Assembly: GCA_029237695.1 (NCBI GenBank)
Contig: CM055266.1
Coordinates: 117,073,370-117,137,369, forward strand
Source: Conchocele bisecta
Taxonomy: Eukaryota; Mollusca; Bivalvia; Lucinida; Thyasiridae
Direction of reading: 5' to 3'
DNA length: 64,000 bases
Shown here one piece after another: positions 60,076 to 64,000 of the stretch. The translations under genes and the position numbers were made by a program. Below the pieces are notes generated by a model. It was not told the origin of the DNA and ran no database searches. It saw only the letters and a program-made list of their open reading frames with translations. Numbering within the stretch: position 1 is the first letter of the stretch; every line of letters starts with the position of its first letter.

Positions 60076-60593
60076 TTAAAGGTACATTCCCACTCAGTCA
60101 GTAGGCACAAAATGTTTTTTTGGGAATTAATTAAGTGTATAATTAGTATGTCACTATTCCACCAGTTCTAAAAATTATCCCACGTATTGATTGGCATTAT
60201 TATAAAGTTTATATCGGACGTAAATGTCCACATTGATATCAGGGGTGATAACCGTGTTTCCTTAAAATGTTAACGGACATTACTAGTTATTCTCTGTATT
60301 TATCTTTTTGATGTGCAATGATCATACTTATAATCTGTCGAAAATATGATTTTTTTCAGGGGATGCATTTAATTAGTATAAATAATTAAAAAATAGCATG
60401 CCACATTTGCATATGAAAATAGCCTGATACCACCGCGAGTCACTATCAGTTAAATACATATTACTAAATGATTATATCTGTATATAGCGGGCACTTGTAA
60501 TTGTTAGAACTGGTGGTATAGTGACACAATTATACACTTATTTAATTCCTATAAAGAACATGGTGTGCCTACTGAGTGGGTATGTACCTTTAA
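60076..60593. mobile_element. Family F element
   Basis: Ends TTAAAGGTACATTCCCACTC and GAGTGGGTATGTACCTTTAA. Confidence 0.8.
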
Positions 60594-60864
60594 CATCACA
60601 GGAGCTACACTTGCCAAACATGCAATAGCGCTTCTCCATCCACAGCCACGTATATTTCCGTTTATTACGTACAGTTATTACGTACGTTTTGAATCTCATA
60701 ATAAGCAACGTATCAATCAATATAAATTGACTTTGAAGTACGCAATTACAAGCATCAATTTCATTTATAGTGATCTGTTAATATCATATCGAAGACGAAT
60801 GCGTTAATTCTGAAGGCCATAGGTTCATTCCCGTCCATGTAGACGCTAAAATTTAGTCCTTAGA

Positions 60865-61105
60865 TGTATATGTAACTGGAAAAAAATGGCGCTAATAGAT
60901 TGTGCGACCAGTGTAGATCCAGATCAGACTGTGCATCCGCACAGTCTGATCAGGATCTGCACTGTTCACCATTGCATCAATGAAACACATGTCATGTTTC
61001 TATCAAGCAATACAGATCATTATCCGGCTACAGGAGTGTGTTATTTGATCACGAGCTACACTGGTCACAGATCCCATATGCACCATTGCTCCAGTCACAG
61101 TCACA
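60865..61105. mobile_element. Family E element
   Basis: GTATATGTAACTGGAAAAAA to TCCAGTCACAGTCACA. Confidence 0.75.
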
Positions 61106-61630
61106 CACTATATAAACAAGGTTGGTCGCGGCATCACTACCGATAGTGATATGTTTTATTTACTTTCAACAGTAATGTACAGTTTGCTTAATACGCATGT
61201 ATATGCGAAAACAAATGTGTGCTTATGTCATTCACATTTTGGCATCAGTGTTCGTCCGTTCGTCCGTCCATCCGTCAACCAGTTTGCAAAATGTTAACAT
61301 TTCATGTTTTTCCGTTCCATCTTATTTGTCTACAGCGACCATACGTCAACAACATATTCGCATTTGATATTAGATACATTTAAGATTAAGATTACACTTT
61401 GGAACAGCACTCGGTGACTTGCATAACCCACTTCACTAAATCACCTTTTTGATTTGCTGTAGCTATAAACGACAAGTAAGACAAACTTCATCATGAACGC
61501 TGCTTGACTCCCTTTAATCTTCCTCCGTCACTATTACCACGAATAGATGAAATGTCCTTAGTCCTTTTCATGCTGAGGATACGCAATAATGTTTTCAGAA
61601 AATCATAAATATATTATTTCTATGCGCTCA

Positions 61631-61707
61631 GAAGTATATGTCGCGACCATCATTTGAACCGTCTCTTCGAGACGGTTCAAATGAGTGGTCACAACATATA
61701 TTTTTAT
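61631..61707. mobile_element. Family G hairpin
   Basis: AAGTATATGTCGCGACCATC ... GGTCACAACATATATTT. Confidence 0.8.
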
Positions 61708-62512
61708 TCAGAAATAACAAAAATAAAAATAAAATAGTTAATAAATTTCATACCCGTAAAGATGTATTCCGCATGTAATGGGTTAATGAACCGGCGTATT
61801 CAAGTGAATTGCATGCAGTACATGCAGCGAATGGGTACCTCTGTTATGATAAACTGACTTTATAGAATATGTTCTTTTGTTGCAGATGTCGTAGCATCAT
61901 ACATTTGACTGAGTATATATATCAAGTATATCTCACCCCCTTAGTGTATATTATACATTGAGTATTTTAATTTGTACATGCTATCTGACAGTTTAACCAC
62001 TTGGAGCGTTTGATACCTACGGCAAATAATATGGTAGAACATCGAATACAATTTGGTTCAATACGTCCCAGATATATGTGACATAGACAATTGTGACAAG
62101 CACTCAGATAACTGCTTACAAGTCACTGGATTCGATACAGAATGCATGATAATAGTACCGGTACATGTGCATATTCACTGCCCCTGTTTATTGTTCTTAC
62201 TGTTAGACAGTCGTTACTGAATTCTCAAACATTTAACAAAGGATCAACAAACCCTTCATACATCAGACTTTGTATATCAATTTGATGAAAACAACACATA
62301 GCCCACTGTTCTGTGATATCTTCCAATCATGTTGCAATGCATTCATGTGTTTGTCAAATTATTAGTGGTATGCGTCAAACGCCACACGAAGCAATTATGC
62401 ATGGATTACAGGATGATCAGGGGCCCCTTAAGATGATAAGCACTTACATATTTCGAACGTGCTCAGATAGTCTCATTCGCCACAAAATTACAATGCTTGT
62501 TTTTGTCCTGGG
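61708..62512. other. No gene seen
   Basis: Unassigned sequence. Short frames only. Confidence 0.5.
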
Positions 62513-62665
62513 GCCCGTTTCACTAACAAATCTTAGTTTGTTCATAAGTTCGAACTTAAGTTATAACTTATGACAAAAGTTATGACCGACTTAAGTCATT
62601 GCTTATTTGGTTTCACAACACAAACTTAAGACCGTCATAACAAGTCCGTCATAAGTTACAACTTA
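62513..62665. mobile_element. Element with family A-like terminus
   Basis: It starts GGGGCCCGTTTCACTAAC, but the interior is different: ACTTAAGTTATAACTTATGA and its complement. It is probably a related but separate family. Confidence 0.4.
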
Positions 62666-62685
62666 GTTATTGTTTACAGCTTCGG

Positions 62686-62723
62686 TATGTGCCGCGCGGG
62701 TTCGAATCCCGCTCGGGGCTTAT
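62686..62723 (+). other. tRNA-like T-arm and acceptor fragment
   Basis: GCGGGTTCGAATCCCGC forms a perfect T arm, followed by TCGGGGCT, but no matching 5' half is present. It is probably a tRNA or SINE fragment. Confidence 0.45.
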
Positions 62724-63110
62724 ATTTTTATGATGACTTTACTTTCCCTTTATGTGTTTTGACATCTAAAATAACGGATTTGCAAGCCCAATGTTGAATA
62801 TTATTAATTTTTAAAAATAATCTCATGTAGAATATAAATTTTATCTCAATATTTCGACGCCATTGAATACATGTGGATATATTTATTGCCAACTAGTGAA
62901 CCTTATACTGTAATATAAATTGGCATATGACATGAAACAGCAACAAAAGAAGCAATTAACAATGTTTTTATTTTTACATTCCAATAAAATGGTAGTTCGA
63001 CCATTTTTTAAATTTTACTTAGATTACCTCATAAACTCAGAAATCACGTTTCAGAGTCAGCAGAACACATGTACTATCGATTATTAATGGTATGCCCGGT
63101 CAGATACAAC

Positions 63111-63113
<3 letters not shown>

Positions 63114-63144
<31 letters not shown>

Positions 63145-63260
63145 CTTATATTTAAGGGTAGGAATTGGCTCGAGGACCTTCCAAACCCGGGCATTTGAAC
63201 CCAAAAGTGGCAGGTCAATGACCGTTGGCCCGTTTGTTTCCGAATTTACTAATATCTGCC
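63114..63260 (-). mobile_element. Possible retroposed fragment with a 29-base poly(A) tail
   Basis: A run of 29 T (63114-63142) on the plus strand is a poly(A) tail on the minus strand. Next to it is sequence with GGGTTCAAATGCCC (B-box-like). It could be a SINE or another processed transcript. Confidence 0.45.
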
Positions 63261-63529
63261 ATACAGTCGAAATATGTGCATTAAATGAAGGAGGCAATGA
63301 GGCGGTTAATTTAACCTAGCTAGTTCATTCTCCTATCGCACGAAGCCGGTATGTAAGACAACTACTGAATGACATATTATATTTATTTGAACTGGACACG
63401 GGTAATTTGTTGATTACATGTAGAAATGCATGCACTGTGTGAGTCAGTGTCACACATATAGGATTGCCCCTGAACATGTTGACCAGTATAGGACTGGATT
63501 AATGCGCACGTGCATTCAGCGGACGGGTC

Positions 63530-63929
63530 TGAAATTTTTGTTAAATGCGTCAGGACTGTTTCTCCATCTAGTCTGAAAACAAGGTATCTCCTTATCAGAA
63601 ACGAAACACAGGCTAACACTGTCCGCAAAAGTTCTACTCCACTTTCTAGAACCACTTGATTCGCTAATGTTGTATATATCTCCAGTAAGCGCCAGGAAAC
63701 TACCAGTTGCGTAAAATCGCAATGCAGTCAACACTTGCAATGCCACTGACAGACTGTGTGATCTCAGGTTTGACCGTATAATGTCAGCATGTGCAATGTC
63801 GCATACTTGTAGAAAAAAATCACGAGATTTGGTCCTCGTTATCCATGAAGTCTAGGGGATTGGTTCGGTCCTAAAGACTCGTTCCCGTCGTAAATTACGC
63901 GCCTGGATTATAGCAAATGCAGCTGCCAT
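63530..63929 (-). pseudogene. HARBI1-like PIF/Harbinger transposase, N-terminal part, frameshifted
   Basis: Reading down from the ATG at 63929, the minus strand encodes MAAAFAIIQARNLRRERVFR. A change of frame then gives DRTNPLDFMDNEDQIS, and a further change gives a block with LQVLTALRFYATGSF, TGDIYNISESSGSR. These are the typical N-terminal signatures of HARBI1-like nucleases (RVFRDRTNPLD..., LRFxATGSF, S-x-S-S-x-S-R). At least two frameshifts and an in-frame TAG break it. Nothing recognisable of the catalytic part is seen further down to 63383. An acceptor-like TTTACAG lies just before the ATG. This is a dead copy. Its family could supply the transposase for some of the short elements here, which is inference. 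Confidence 0.82.
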
Positions 63930-64000
63930 CGTTTGTATGTTCTGTAAAGAAAGAACAAACAATAGTCGGATAGTCAATCAGACGGATGGACGGACGGACG

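Overview
The window looks like non-genic euchromatin of an animal nuclear genome. It is AT-rich, has no operon-like gene packing, and carries one recognisable split gene with GT-AG introns and very many short palindromic or foldback repeats. A mollusc, most likely a bivalve, is my best guess. The reasons are a small secreted single-domain C-type lectin, dense MITE-like elements, tRNA-headed SINEs, and repeats bearing TCAAGGTCA-type half sites. I cannot name a species.

The only complete gene I can reconstruct is a C-type lectin on the minus strand. It has five coding exons (33327-33273, 30650-30550, 14394-14298, 12983-12903, 8114-7951) totalling 498 nt, that is 165 residues plus stop. All junctions are GT-AG and all phases fit. 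It spans about 25 kb because its introns (2.6, 16.2, 1.3 and 4.8 kb) are filled with repeats. A decayed PIF/Harbinger (HARBI1-like) transposase lies at the right edge (63929 downwards, minus). Two further coding-like minus-strand blocks (37118-37246 and about 39660-39880) have good splice donors, but I do not recognise them.

Layout: 1-3.6 kb small inverted-repeat elements. 3.85-7.7 kb a degenerate TACTGC hexanucleotide array, ending about 240 bp beyond the lectin stop codon. 8-33.3 kb the lectin gene with its repeat-filled introns. 33.5-47 kb nested elements, three tRNA-derived SINE or SINE-like units and a GA microsatellite. 47.75-50.6 kb a 33-bp satellite. 51.9-53.2 kb a 32-bp satellite. 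53.2-64 kb more nested elements, a CpG-rich foldback and the transposase remnant.

Repeat families are named here by letter, for this window only. A: hairpin element starting GGGGCCCGTTTCAC. B: about 360 bp, a hairpin plus a tail. C: element with GTATACTTTG arms. D: CTGCGTTAATCTTGCC ends. E: TGTGGCTGTGACTGGAG ends. F: about 500 bp, TTAAAGGTACATGCCCAC ends. G: TTGAACCGTCTC hairpin. H and H': GTCTGTTTCACG and CTGTTCCACGTTTTGCTG ends. I: AAGGTGTATGATCACGTGGT ends. J/K: GGAAACGGG-type hairpins. L: hairpin with TCGGAAAATCTGTTTAA arms. M: about 100-bp perfect palindrome, CAGTGGGGTCAGC. N: CAGTGAAACCTCTCTAAACC ends. O and P: foldbacks with minisatellite arms. Q: GAGACACGCCATGTGATTTT ends. R: GTCGTCTGCTGTTG ends. 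S: about 500-bp repeat. T, U and V: single foldbacks. Nested insertions give a partial relative chronology: A into E and D, C into E and D, B into F, F into H', H into G, and a SINE into F.
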